The position numbers and the translations under genes were made by a program. This document shows positions 7,984-16,089 of a stretch of DNA of 35,124 nucleotides, one piece after another; the stretch's first letter is position 1; the number at the start of each line of letters is the position of its first letter. The notes below the pieces were generated by a model, which was not told where the DNA came from, searched no databases, and was given only the letters and a program-made list of their open reading frames with translations. The DNA is from Bacteroidia bacterium (GTDB lineage Bacteria; Bacteroidota; Bacteroidia; Bacteroidales; Prolixibacteraceae), in the NCBI GenBank assembly GCA_025358395.1, contig JANYJT010000159.1:1-35124 (forward strand), in the 5' to 3' direction.

Positions 7984-9150
7984 ATGACAATCATTAGAAG
8001 AATCAGTTCTGAAATCATTGATTCACTGGGATTTTTCCCGGTAGTGGCGATAATTGGACCACGTCAGGTAGGCAAGACAACCCTGGCTAAATCAATTATG
8101 GCAGGGATAAGTAAACAAACACTCTATCTTGACCTTGAGTTACAGTCAGATTTAAACAAACTCAATGATGCCGAGCTATTCTTCTCATACCATACAGACA
8201 AACTTGTCGTTATTGATGAAGTGCAAAACAAAAAGGAGCTTTATCCACTTTTGCGTGCGTTGGTTGACAAAACCGGAGACCCCGGACAGTTTCTTTTGCT
8301 GGGTTCAGCCTCCCCGGAAATGATTCGGCATGCCTCAGAATCATTGGCTGGCCGAATAGCCTATCATCAACTTTTTCCATTTGATCTGACCGAAATTCCG
8401 GAATCAGTCAGCCAAAATGAACTCTGGATGAAAGGAGGATTCCCGAAATCACTTTTTGCTCCGGGCAAGGACTTATCGCAAAAATGGATGGATAATTTTG
8501 TCAGCACCTATCTGAACCGTGATTTGTTGCAGCTGGGATTAAGCGCTTCTCCCGCAACCATTCGTAACCTTTGGTCTATGATGGCTTATTTGAACGGTCA
8601 ATTGTTCGATGCAACAAACCTTGCCAATTCACTGGCTGTTACAACACCAACGGTAAAAAGATACGTTGATTTTCTGGAAGACGCCTTCCTGTTAAGAAGC
8701 CTTTATCCATTTTCGTGGAACATGAAAAAACGTTTGGTTAAGACACCAAAAATTTACCTGACAGATACAGGTATTTTGCACCATTTAATAGGGATAAATA
8801 GTTTATACAGCCTATCGGGAAATCCAGTGATTGGAAGTTCCTGGGAGTCATTTGTAATCAATCAATTGTTGTCGTTAAAGAAGAATCAAACCGATCTGTA
8901 TTTCTATCGCACGCATCAGGGTAGTGAAGTTGATTTGGTTTTTGCGATTGGACTAAATGTAGTAGCGACGGCCGAAATCAAATATTCCAATTCTCCACAA
9001 CTGACAAAAGGAAACTTCCTCGCCTTTGAGGATCTCAATGCTCCGGTAAACTATGTGATAACGCCATCCTCTGATGATTATTTTTACAAGGAAGGGATCA
9101 GGGTTTGCTCCCTGAAAACATTTATTGAAAATTATTTACCTGATTTCTGA
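7984..9150 (+). CDS. AAA-type ATPase with C-terminal DUF4143 domain
   Basis: This is a 388-residue P-loop protein of the widespread ATP-binding/DUF4143 family, whose cellular role is not established. Walker A is GPRQVGKTT at residues 25-33 and Walker B is LVVIDEVQ near residues 74-81, followed by a sensor-like LLLGSASPE. The C-terminal half (from about residue 200, through KRLVKTPKIYLTDTGILHHL and the FYRTHQGSEVDLVF segment) is the DUF4143 region, which resembles PD-(D/E)xK nuclease folds. It has its own promoter and lies between the maltose operon and a convergent membrane-protein gene, overlapping the latter's 3' end by 19 bases. These genes are often moved horizontally; nothing adjacent here proves transfer. 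Confidence 0.9.
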   Translation: MTIIRRISSEIIDSLGFFPVVAIIGPRQVGKTTLAKSIMAGISKQTLYLDLELQSDLNKLNDAELFFSYHTDKLVVIDEVQNKKELYPLLRALVDKTGDPGQFLLLGSASPEMIRHASESLAGRIAYHQLFPFDLTEIPESVSQNELWMKGGFPKSLFAPGKDLSQKWMDNFVSTYLNRDLLQLGLSASPATIRNLWSMMAYLNGQLFDATNLANSLAVTTPTVKRYVDFLEDAFLLRSLYPFSWNMKKRLVKTPKIYLTDTGILHHLIGINSLYSLSGNPVIGSSWESFVINQLLSLKKNQTDLYFYRTHQGSEVDLVFAIGLNVVATAEIKYSNSPQLTKGNFLAFEDLNAPVNYVITPSSDDYFYKEGIRVCSLKTFIENYLPDF

Positions 9151-9740
9151 GGAAACCGCTCGTCTATCAATCGATCAGCCAATTGTGAAAGTCCGTAAAA
9201 TAATGGTCCCATAGAGAAATAGACAAACTTCATCCAGGTTGGAGCATGAAGGCAATTGCAAAAAGGTAACCCAACATAATTTCCAGTCATTGTGTTGCGA
9301 ATCTCCAGAACATGATAAGCAACAGTTTCAAAAAGTATTAACAAGAACCAAAAAGAAGGTACAAAGAAGAGAAACTTGTGTAGTTTACTTTTGAATCTTA
9401 AATAGTTGCACACCTCTCCCAGTCCAAGCAACGTTAATGTCCAGGCCATCAGCGGCAAGGTGTTCATTCCAAAAATCTTGAGATAATCGTATTTATATCC
9501 ATAATATTCCTTGGCGAACTGTACCCAGATGACAGCCATCACTGTTGCCAAAAGCAAATGTGCAAGAGCCTTAATCCGTCCCATCAGCAGAAAATAACCG
9601 AATATGAATGGCCAGGAAATCAGTAATACCAAATCGGCATGTGACTTAAAGATAGAAAAAAGCGATATAATAAAAGTAGCCACTGCCAGATCTGACAATA
9701 GCATCCGATGCTTTGAATCCGAAGTGTATTCTGCCGGCAT
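9132..9740 (-). CDS. uncharacterised polytopic membrane protein
   Basis: I do not recognise the family. The 202-residue product has about six hydrophobic segments (roughly residues 17-33, 36-52, 58-75, 88-108, 122-142 and 168-188), separated by short charged loops, so it should be an inner-membrane protein. A GLPFCNCLHAPTWMK segment holds two cysteines and a histidine that might be functional. Its start is ATG at 9740. A candidate minus-strand -7 element (TATATTTG, complement of 9780-9787) lies about 40 bases upstream. The 3' end overlaps the end of the convergent ATPase gene by 19 bases. Codon pattern and hydrophobic structure make it a real gene, although no function can be inferred. Confidence 0.75.
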   Translation of the reverse strand: MPAEYTSDSKHRMLLSDLAVATFIISLFSIFKSHADLVLLISWPFIFGYFLLMGRIKALAHLLLATVMAVIWVQFAKEYYGYKYDYLKIFGMNTLPLMAWTLTLLGLGEVCNYLRFKSKLHKFLFFVPSFWFLLILFETVAYHVLEIRNTMTGNYVGLPFCNCLHAPTWMKFVYFSMGPLFYGLSQLADRLIDERFPQKSGK

Positions 9741-9779
9741 AATCCTTTTTTAGATAGTTTGTCCGAATAATTTCATCGC

Positions 9780-9787
9780 CAAATATA
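9780..9787 (-). promoter_or_regulatory. candidate -7 element of the membrane-protein gene
   Basis: On the minus strand this reads TATATTTG, a match to TAnnTTTG, about 40 bases before the start codon at 9740. No clear -33 element is visible at the right spacing. Confidence 0.35.
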
Positions 9788-9929
9788 GGGAAAATAGGTA
9801 ATATTCGTCGGAAAACCATTTTCAAGAAATTCCATGACCTCACTTCAATTTATTCGTATACCTTCCCTATAACCGGAATACAATTTGGCTGACTAATAAA
9901 TAACATGACAAACTTCTTATTCCCCAATC

Positions 9930-10352
9930 ATGACAAATTAAATATACCCTTCTTTGTGGTTTGACAATCAAGCCAAAACAGCAGCAGAATTTTATTGCTC
10001 TATTTTTAGCAACTCCGGAATAACTGCCTCCTCTTCCATGGCAGTTCAATTCGAAATCGAAGGGCTAAAGGTGATGGGACTAAATGGAGGTCCTATGTTC
10101 AAAATTAATCCATCCATCTCGTTGTACGTAACTTGTACTGCGAATGAAGAAATCGAAAATATTTGGAAATGACTCACAGAAGGCGGCACAGAAGTCCAAT
10201 GTGGATGGCTCAGAGATAGTTTTGGCATTTCCCGGCAAATCATCCCAAAAGCTTTGGGAAGTCTGATGTCTGATCCGGAAAAGACAGAAAGAATTATGCA
10301 AAAGGTTCTGAAGATGAAAAAACCGGATTTGGAGGCCATAATAAATGCTTGA
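9930..10352 (+). pseudogene. broken VOC-superfamily (PhnB / glyoxalase-like) gene
   Basis: Read in one frame from the ATG at 9930, it encodes a recognisable member of the VOC family often annotated PhnB-like or 3-demethylubiquinone methyltransferase-like: IYPSLWFDNQAKTAAEFYCS at the N-terminus, then FEIEGLKVMGLNGGPMFK, and after the second stop TEVQCGWLRDSFGISRQIIP. Two in-frame stop codons interrupt it: TAA at 9939-9941 (fourth codon, where family members usually have Lys) and TGA at 10170-10172. A stretch of about a dozen residues normally found between the first beta-alpha unit and the MAVQFE strand is missing, although the frame is kept. The end of the family, near PEKTERIMQKVLKMKK, is intact. 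Three independent lesions point to real decay, not a sequencing slip. Confidence 0.85.
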
Positions 10353-10523
10353 TCTAACACCTTGTAGATAGCGGTTTTTGCCTTCCTTTGTACCTGATAA
10401 CAAAATGTTGTTGGCAATGGCCTTCAATCATTAAAAATATGTGGTCATCCAACAAATAGACTGCTCTCCGGATAAACAAATTTGCACTTTATCCGGTTAG
10501 TAGAGGTACAAATAAAGCCTATT

Positions 10524-12224
10524 ATGAAAAGGACATTAGTGACGAAGTTTTTCTTCCCTATTTTAGTGGCAATTATCTTAACGATAAATCTAAGCTGCCA
10601 GAAATACAGTAGTTATACCGGAGATTCAATCACATCGAATGTCCTGACTACCCTCGACAGAACAATTGTCCCGGATAATGTTGCCCAAATTCCTGCTGTC
10701 CGTATCGATGACCCAGCCAATTTTGAAAAATTCGGATATGGCAAATGGCATTATGGTCCGGGATTGCCATTTCAAAAAAGGTTGGACCTGATGCCTTTGG
10801 ATTATAGCCATAGTTCGGTGACAAAATCTGCCAGGCTCCTGCGATTTTTTACCATGACGGATGTTCATATGACAGACAAGGAATCGCCGGCACAAGGCAT
10901 TTATTTCAATTCCATGGCCGGCAATTTTGGCATTTCAGTCTATACGCCAATTATGCTCTATTCCACACACGTTTTGAATGCTGCCGTACAAAAAATAAAT
11001 AGCCTCCACCGCCAGGATCCACTGGATTTTGGTCTGGCCTTGGGCGATTTGTCCAATAATTCACAATACAACGAGTTAAGATGGTTCATCGATGTGATGG
11101 ATGGTAAAAGGATAAACCCGGATTCGGGAAAGAAAGATGATCCTATTGCCGGACCGAATAACGATTACCAGGACGAATACCAATCAACAGGTCTTGACAA
11201 GTCAATTCCCTGGTATGCAATGATTGGTAACCACGATCATTTTTGGATGGGATCAAAACCAATGAATGATCGTGTCAAAACGGCCTTAAAGAGCGGCAAT
11301 ATCTTTCAGGTTGGCAATATTTTCACAGATCCGGGTGCCATGGATAAGACAACTTTCTCCACAGGTACCATGGATGGAAGTACGCTTTATGGAACCATCA
11401 TCGGATCTGGTATTGTTTCGCAGATGGGAACTATCCCAGCCATTCCTGCTGATTCAAACCGTCGGGCACTTTCAAATACAGAGTGGATGAACGAATTCAG
11501 TAAAACATCTTCCTTCCCTGCCGGACATGGATTTGGACAGACCAATCCGGAGAACCGGTATCAGGGATGCTACTCCTTCGAACCCAAGTCCGGTTTGCCC
11601 ATCAAGGTAATCGTGCTAGACGATACCGAAGATGAAACGGATGCTCCGGGTCCATCCGGTTTTTACGGGTATGGCTCCCTTGCCAATGGTCGGATGGCCT
11701 GGCTTGTCAACCAGCTCAAAGCCGGACAAAATGAAGAAAAGCTCATGATAATCGCTGCACACATTCCGGTTGGTGTTGCCTCCAACACGCCGGTTGGTTG
11801 GTACAATTATGCCGATGAGAAAGCGTTGATAGCAGAACTTAAGAAATATCCAAATCTAATCCTTTGGGTATCCGGCCATCGCCACGTCAATACCGTAACT
11901 GCTTTCAAATCTGACGACGCGAGTCATCCGGAAAATGGGTTCTGGGAAGTAGAGACGAAATCACTGAGAGAATTTCCGCAGCAGTTCCGAACCTTCGATA
12001 TCGTGAGAAACAGCAACAACACCATCTCCATTTTTACTGTTAACGTCGATCCGGATGCCCCGGATGGTTCATTCCCGGCGATTTCCCGCTCCTATGCCAT
12101 CGCATCCAACCAGATTTACAATATGTCAGAGGCACCTCAGCCTACCGGATCTGTGTCTTACAATGCCGAACTGATCAAACAACTCACTCCTTCCATGCAG
12201 GCTAAAATTCAGAATTACAAGTAA
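10524..12224 (+). CDS. metallophosphoesterase lipoprotein (TIGR03768-like)
   Basis: This is a calcineurin-like dinuclear metallophosphoesterase, 566 residues from the ATG at 10524 (an in-frame TTG at 10482 gives an implausible N-terminus). The N-terminus KFFFPILVAIILTINLSC is a lipoprotein signal with Cys25 as the lipidated residue, so it should be anchored on the periplasmic side of a membrane. Metal-binding motifs occur in the family order: FTMTDVHMTD (Asp113, His115), GDLSNN (Asp175), IGNHDHFW (Asn236, His237), AAHIPVG and SGHRHVNT. Long inserts between the motifs fit the TIGR03768 group I recall. The natural substrate is unknown. It stands alone between a pseudogene and a sugar isomerase. 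Confidence 0.87.
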   Translation: MKRTLVTKFFFPILVAIILTINLSCQKYSSYTGDSITSNVLTTLDRTIVPDNVAQIPAVRIDDPANFEKFGYGKWHYGPGLPFQKRLDLMPLDYSHSSVTKSARLLRFFTMTDVHMTDKESPAQGIYFNSMAGNFGISVYTPIMLYSTHVLNAAVQKINSLHRQDPLDFGLALGDLSNNSQYNELRWFIDVMDGKRINPDSGKKDDPIAGPNNDYQDEYQSTGLDKSIPWYAMIGNHDHFWMGSKPMNDRVKTALKSGNIFQVGNIFTDPGAMDKTTFSTGTMDGSTLYGTIIGSGIVSQMGTIPAIPADSNRRALSNTEWMNEFSKTSSFPAGHGFGQTNPENRYQGCYSFEPKSGLPIKVIVLDDTEDETDAPGPSGFYGYGSLANGRMAWLVNQLKAGQNEEKLMIIAAHIPVGVASNTPVGWYNYADEKALIAELKKYPNLILWVSGHRHVNTVTAFKSDDASHPENGFWEVETKSLREFPQQFRTFDIVRNSNNTISIFTVNVDPDAPDGSFPAISRSYAIASNQIYNMSEAPQPTGSVSYNAELIKQLTPSMQAKIQNYK

Positions 12225-12284
12225 ACCCTTTCTGAGGCTATCCTGTTTCCTAGACCTTTATGGGATGAAGAATATCTGATGCCG

Positions 12285-12310
12285 CCTGACCGGAAATTTC
12301 CCTGACCGGA
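12285..12310. repeat. 10-base direct repeat flanking a palindrome
   Basis: CCTGACCGGA occurs at 12285-12294 and again at 12301-12310, and the perfect palindrome GGAAATTTCC (12292-12301) spans the gap between them. It lies some 30 bases upstream of the candidate isomerase promoter, a place where a regulator could bind. There is no direct evidence of function. Confidence 0.4.
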
Positions 12311-12337
12311 GTCTTTTTAACTGAGGCCATATCCTGA

Positions 12338-12367
12338 TTTGATGAACCCAAAAAGAGATTACCTTTG
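12338..12367 (+). promoter_or_regulatory. promoter of the sugar isomerase gene
   Basis: TTTG at 12338-12341, an 18-base spacer and TACCTTTG at 12360-12367 match the Bacteroidetes promoter consensus, giving a leader of about 30 bases before the ATG at 12405. Confidence 0.55.
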
Positions 12368-12404
12368 CTTTTACGGCATGATTACAACCTGTTAAAAAAG
12401 CAAT

Positions 12405-13820
12405 ATGAAGACAAAAATAGGATTGATGGGTATCGGGCTAGACGCCTATTGGGCTCAGTTTGATGGACTACTGGACCACCTCAACGGATACCAAAATGAG
12501 ATCAAGGAAAAAATGGCTGCCATTGGCGCTGAAGTATTCGATGCCGGGATGGTCGATAATCCTGTTCGTGCACGTGAAGCAGCCTCCTTCCTTGCCGGTC
12601 AGGAGATTGAACTGCTTTTCATTTATATTTCCACCTATGCCCTCTCCTCCACTGTACTTCCGGTAGCTCAAAAAGTCAAAGTGCCGATCATCCTGCTCAA
12701 TCTTCAACCCGTTGCCCAACTGGATTATGACGCATTCAACCAATTGAACGACCGGGGCAAAATGACCGGATTGTGGCTGGAACACTGTCAGTCCTGTTCC
12801 GTACCCGAGATTGCCGGGGTTTTCAACCGCTCCGGAATCAAATACGATATCGTAACCGGATACCTCCAGGATCCGCATTCCTGGAAAGAGGTTGAGGAAT
12901 ACATCCGTGCAGCACATGTGACAACCCAACTTCGCAACAATCGCCTCGGTATCCTTGGTCATTATTATGGCGGAATGCTCGATGTCTACACCGACCTTAC
13001 CCGACAATCTTCCATTTTCGGCACGCACTTCGAAATGCTCGAAATGTGTGAGCTGAAACGATGGAGGGATGGGGTTACATCAGATGAGGTATCCACGAAA
13101 ATTGACGAATTTCATGCCACATTTAATGTCAGCTCAGCGTGCGGCAAAGATGAAATTGAACGAGCAGCCATTACTTCGGTAGCACTCGATAAGCTGGTCA
13201 AAGAGCACGAATTAGGTTCGATGTCTTACTATTACGAAGGTGAACCGGGTAACGACTATGAAAATATCGTCACTTCAATGATTGCCGGGAATACCCTCCT
13301 CACAGGCAAAAATATCCCTGTGGCAGGAGAGTGTGAGGTAAAGAATGCCCAAGCCATGAAGATCATGGCAGAGTTCGGCGCCGGTGGCTCCTTTTCCGAA
13401 TTTTACCTGATGGATTTCAAGGAGGATGTGGTTCTGCTTGGGCATGATGGTCCTGCACATTTCGCGATTGCGGAAGGTTCCGTCGGACTGGTTCCGCTTC
13501 CCCTCTACCATGGGAAACCCGGCAAGGGACTTTCTATCCAGATGAGTGTCAGGCAGGGACCCGTGACCCTTCTCTCTGTAGTCGAAGGAAAGAATGGCAT
13601 CTTTTTCCTCGTAGCAGAAGGGGAATCCGTCGCGGGACCAACCCTCGAAATCGGCAACACCAACAGCCGTTACCATTTCGCTCCGGGAGCCAAATCCTTC
13701 ATGAACCAGTGGTCCAAACAGGGTCCGGCCCACCACTGCGCCATCGGCATTGGTCACATTGCCTCCAGCATCGAAAAGCTGGGAATGATTTTGGGGATTG
13801 AGATGGTGAAGATTTGCTGA
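12405..13820 (+). CDS. L-arabinose/L-fucose isomerase-family sugar isomerase
   Basis: This is a cytoplasmic aldose-ketose isomerase of the AraA/FucI fold, 471 residues, close to the length of AraA. The four metal-binding positions of AraA line up by eye: Glu309 in VAGECEVK, Glu332 in GGSFSEFYLMDF, His347 in LLGHDGPAH, and His443 or His444 in GPAHHCAIGIGH. The overall identity to true AraA looks low and the N-terminal region (LMGIGLDAYWAQFDGLLDHL) follows the broader arabinose-isomerase-like group found in Bacteroidetes and planctomycete-like organisms. It is not beside araB, araD or any other pentose gene, so the substrate is uncertain; galactose, arabinose or a rarer sugar are all possible. 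It has its own promoter. Confidence 0.85.
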   Translation: MKTKIGLMGIGLDAYWAQFDGLLDHLNGYQNEIKEKMAAIGAEVFDAGMVDNPVRAREAASFLAGQEIELLFIYISTYALSSTVLPVAQKVKVPIILLNLQPVAQLDYDAFNQLNDRGKMTGLWLEHCQSCSVPEIAGVFNRSGIKYDIVTGYLQDPHSWKEVEEYIRAAHVTTQLRNNRLGILGHYYGGMLDVYTDLTRQSSIFGTHFEMLEMCELKRWRDGVTSDEVSTKIDEFHATFNVSSACGKDEIERAAITSVALDKLVKEHELGSMSYYYEGEPGNDYENIVTSMIAGNTLLTGKNIPVAGECEVKNAQAMKIMAEFGAGGSFSEFYLMDFKEDVVLLGHDGPAHFAIAEGSVGLVPLPLYHGKPGKGLSIQMSVRQGPVTLLSVVEGKNGIFFLVAEGESVAGPTLEIGNTNSRYHFAPGAKSFMNQWSKQGPAHHCAIGIGHIASSIEKLGMILGIEMVKIC

Positions 13821-13827
13821 AGAATTA

Positions 13828-13857
13828 TTGCTTTATATTCTGATTTAACTAAATTTG
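13828..13857 (+). promoter_or_regulatory. promoter upstream of the frameshifted TPR gene
   Basis: TTG at 13828-13830, a 19-base spacer and TAAATTTG at 13850-13857 form a near-ideal Bacteroidetes promoter, 30 bases before the ATG at 13888. Its preservation suggests the damaged gene may still be transcribed. Confidence 0.5.
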
Positions 13858-13887
13858 AGATCATCTTGACTAACCAAAATAGGTCTT

Positions 13888-15059
13888 ATGAACGATCTAT
13901 CATCCATAGATCACGATTTTATCAGGAAGATAACCAATATTCTCAACAACCTGATGTACATTGACAAATTGAAAGTAATTTCCCTGATTTCAGCAGAAAT
14001 CGATGGGCCGGGCAATCAAAGCTCCTCGGATATTGTAAAAAGAACGGAAGCCAATTACATCCTCTCCGGAAGCATTCAATATGACAGCGGAAAGTTTCTG
14101 ATTCTGGTACAACTTACAGAGGCAAAAAAAAACCTTCAAATCTGGTCAGGGAAAATGGAAGGAGAAATGTCCGATATATTTAAGGTTCAGAGCGATATTG
14201 CCAGGAGAATAGCCAGTGAACTTAGTGCAGTATTGTCTCAAAAAGAAATAAAACAGATAAACAGGATTCCAACCAGAAGTATGGAGGCTTATTCCTATTT
14301 TTTAAAAGGTCACTATTTCCTGAATAGAAGGAATAACAATGAAAGCATCGAATATTTTAATAAAGCCATTGCGACAGATCCCTATTATGCTGAAGCATAT
14401 GCAGGCCTGGGAGACGCAATTTTTCTTTTCACAAAAGGGATGTGGTCTCCTAGACCAAAGGGTTATATGGAAGCCAAAAAGCAGATAATACGCGCACTTG
14501 AGCTGGACAATAACCTTGCTGAGGCGCGCGCGACATTGGGAGCTCTGCTTGCTTTTGGAGAATGGAAATGGGAAGAGGCCAAAATTGAATTAGATGAAGC
14601 TATCCGTTTAAATCCCAACTGTTTGACAGCACACCAATATTATGGAGAGTTGTTGCTTATTCTAAGACAGTTCAAAGAAGCAAGAATCCACCTGAACATT
14701 GCCTCCGGACTTGAACCAACTTCGTCAATAATCCTAATTTTAAGTGCCAGATGCTATACCAGTGAAGGGAAATTTCCTGAAGCATTGGAAGATTGCTGAT
14801 ACAGTATGAGTCGGAGGATCTTGAGTTTGGCATTTTGGGATTGGCAAGATGTTATTGTTTTCTGGGAAATAAGGATAAAGCATTGGAATGCCTGGAAAAA
14901 GCAATGAATATGGAGAAAAGATATCCTGATTTACCCGGAATAAATTGTGATATGGATTTTGAGGAACTCCGCGATGAACCCCGTTTTCAGGCTTTGATAA
15001 AAAAAATGGGATTGTCTGATTACCAAACAAATAGCAATTTTCAAAAATCACTCAAATAA
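13888..15059 (+). pseudogene. frameshifted TolB-like/TPR protein gene
   Basis: The first frame (13888-14799, 303 residues) begins inside the TolB/FlgO-like domain found in bacterial TPR signalling proteins (LKVISLISAE, ANYILSGSIQ, IFKVQSDIARRIASELS) and continues into TPR helices (YFNKAIATDPYYAEAYAGLG and others). It stops at TGA 14797-14799 within a TPR. The remaining family-like C-terminus (GLARCYCFLGNKDKALECLE, then DEPRFQALIKKMGL) continues in another frame from about 14793 to 15059. A single-base change near 14790-14800 would account for this; no slippery heptamer is visible there. The N-terminus also seems truncated, since family members usually have an upstream DNA-binding, kinase or cyclase domain. 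A sequencing error cannot be excluded for the frameshift alone. Confidence 0.75.
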
Positions 15060-15131
15060 GCTCAGCCATGCATTGAACCGATTCATCTTAAAACCACAAC
15101 AGCTGTCAAAAAGTACAATATTATAAGGGAT

Positions 15132-15170
15132 AGGACCACAAAAACATCAACTTTTTGTGGTCCTTTTTAT
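15132..15170 (+). terminator. strong rho-independent terminator
   Basis: AGGACCACAAAAA at 15132-15144 and TTTTTGTGGTCCT at 15152-15164 form a perfect 13-base stem with a 7-base loop, followed by a T-rich tail. It ends the frameshifted TPR gene. Having A-tract and T-tract on both arms, it may work in both directions. Confidence 0.88.
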
Positions 15171-15210
15171 TAATTAATACCTACCTGCTTAGAATTACAC
15201 CTCGACAATA

Positions 15211-15258
15211 ATTGAAAGAAATGATCAAAAATTGAAAGAAATAAACAAAAATTGAAAG
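15211..15258. repeat. 20-base tandem repeat, 2.4 copies
   Basis: ATTGAAAGAAATGATCAAAA (15211-15230) is followed directly by ATTGAAAGAAATAAACAAAA (15231-15250) and by the first 8 bases of a third copy (15251-15258). The period of 20 is close to two helical turns, as in arrays of protein-binding sites. It lies between a terminator and the broken rhodanese gene. Confidence 0.85.
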
Positions 15259-15350
15259 TTTTTGATTCTTAAATTGATACGTAGCAGCAGGCTTTTGGGC
15301 TGAACTTTACCAATAAGTAATAATTGTATTTCCATTTAAATTTCAAACCT

Positions 15351-16051
15351 ATGAAAAAAGTATTTCTACTTGCATTTTTTGTTGTTCTTGGTGCAACTAT
15401 TTTTATTGGTTGTAAAAAAGAAGATCCCCCTGCCCCTGTAATCAATGAGTACGCTCTGCTCTCAGACCACTTAAAATCTGCTAATTTGGATCTCGATAAA
15501 ATGTTGACCAGTTTTGTCATTTTCCCCGCTATCGAAACGGATGTTTCAAGCAAATACATTTTGGATCTCCGAACTGCTGCTGACTTTGCCATAGGCCATA
15601 TCGCAAATGCTGTAAATGTAGAATTTAAAAATATCCTTATTGAAGCGGCAAAAGCTTCAGGTAAACCAATCATGATGGTATGTTATACCGGCCAAATTTC
15701 TACCTATGCTGCAACTTTATTGAGATTATACGGCTACCCTGATGCGGTTTCACTAAAATGGGGAATGAGCGGATGGAACTCCACCTTTGACAAATGTATT
15801 TAATCAATCCAATATTAATTGGGGATGGCTCCATAAGTAAGATTGATCCATCCAGGAAAATTGTGATCGCATGCTATACCGGCCACACCTCCGGATGTGT
15901 CGCTGCCTGGCTGAATGTACTTGGGTACGATGCTTACAATTTGCTTTGGGGGATAAACGGAATAAGCTATACCAATGCATTCTGGAACACTCCTGTAACA
16001 AACCACTGGGGCTTCGATTCCAAACCCAGGACATTTACAACTGTAAAATAA
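15351..16051 (+). pseudogene. broken tandem-rhodanese lipoprotein gene
   Basis: The first part (15351-15803) has a lipoprotein signal (VFLLAFFVVLGATIFIGC) and one rhodanese domain: YILDLRTAADFAIGHIANAV and the active loop MVCYTGQ, closing with GMSGWNSTFDK. After TAA at 15801-15803 a second rhodanese end (IDPSRKIVIACYTGHTSGCV, LNVLGYDAYNLLWGINGI) continues in a different frame to 16051. Bacteroidetes relatives that I recall are one protein with two rhodanese domains joined by about a hundred residues; most of that middle part is missing here. The lesion is therefore a deletion with frame change. The first piece might still make a single-domain periplasmic protein. The conserved Cys of both loops is retained. 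Confidence 0.78.
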
Positions 16052-16089
16052 CGTCAGATTCCGATTTTTCAATCGAATTTCTGATTGTA

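Noticed and set aside
10170..10172. TGA in the VOC gene as a selenocysteine codon
   Set aside because: Relatives have no Cys at this place, a TAA also interrupts the same gene, and no selenocysteine-insertion hairpin is evident.
12468..13028. 186-residue minus-strand frame within the isomerase gene
   Set aside because: It is fully covered by a gene with strong family motifs on the + strand and has no recognisable domain.
13275..13757. 160-residue minus-strand frame within the isomerase gene
   Set aside because: Same reason: a shadow of the coding strand without motif or promoter.
14785..14805. Programmed ribosomal frameshift in the TPR gene
   Set aside because: There is no slippery heptamer at the junction and no stable structure directly behind it. 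A mutation or sequencing error is simpler.
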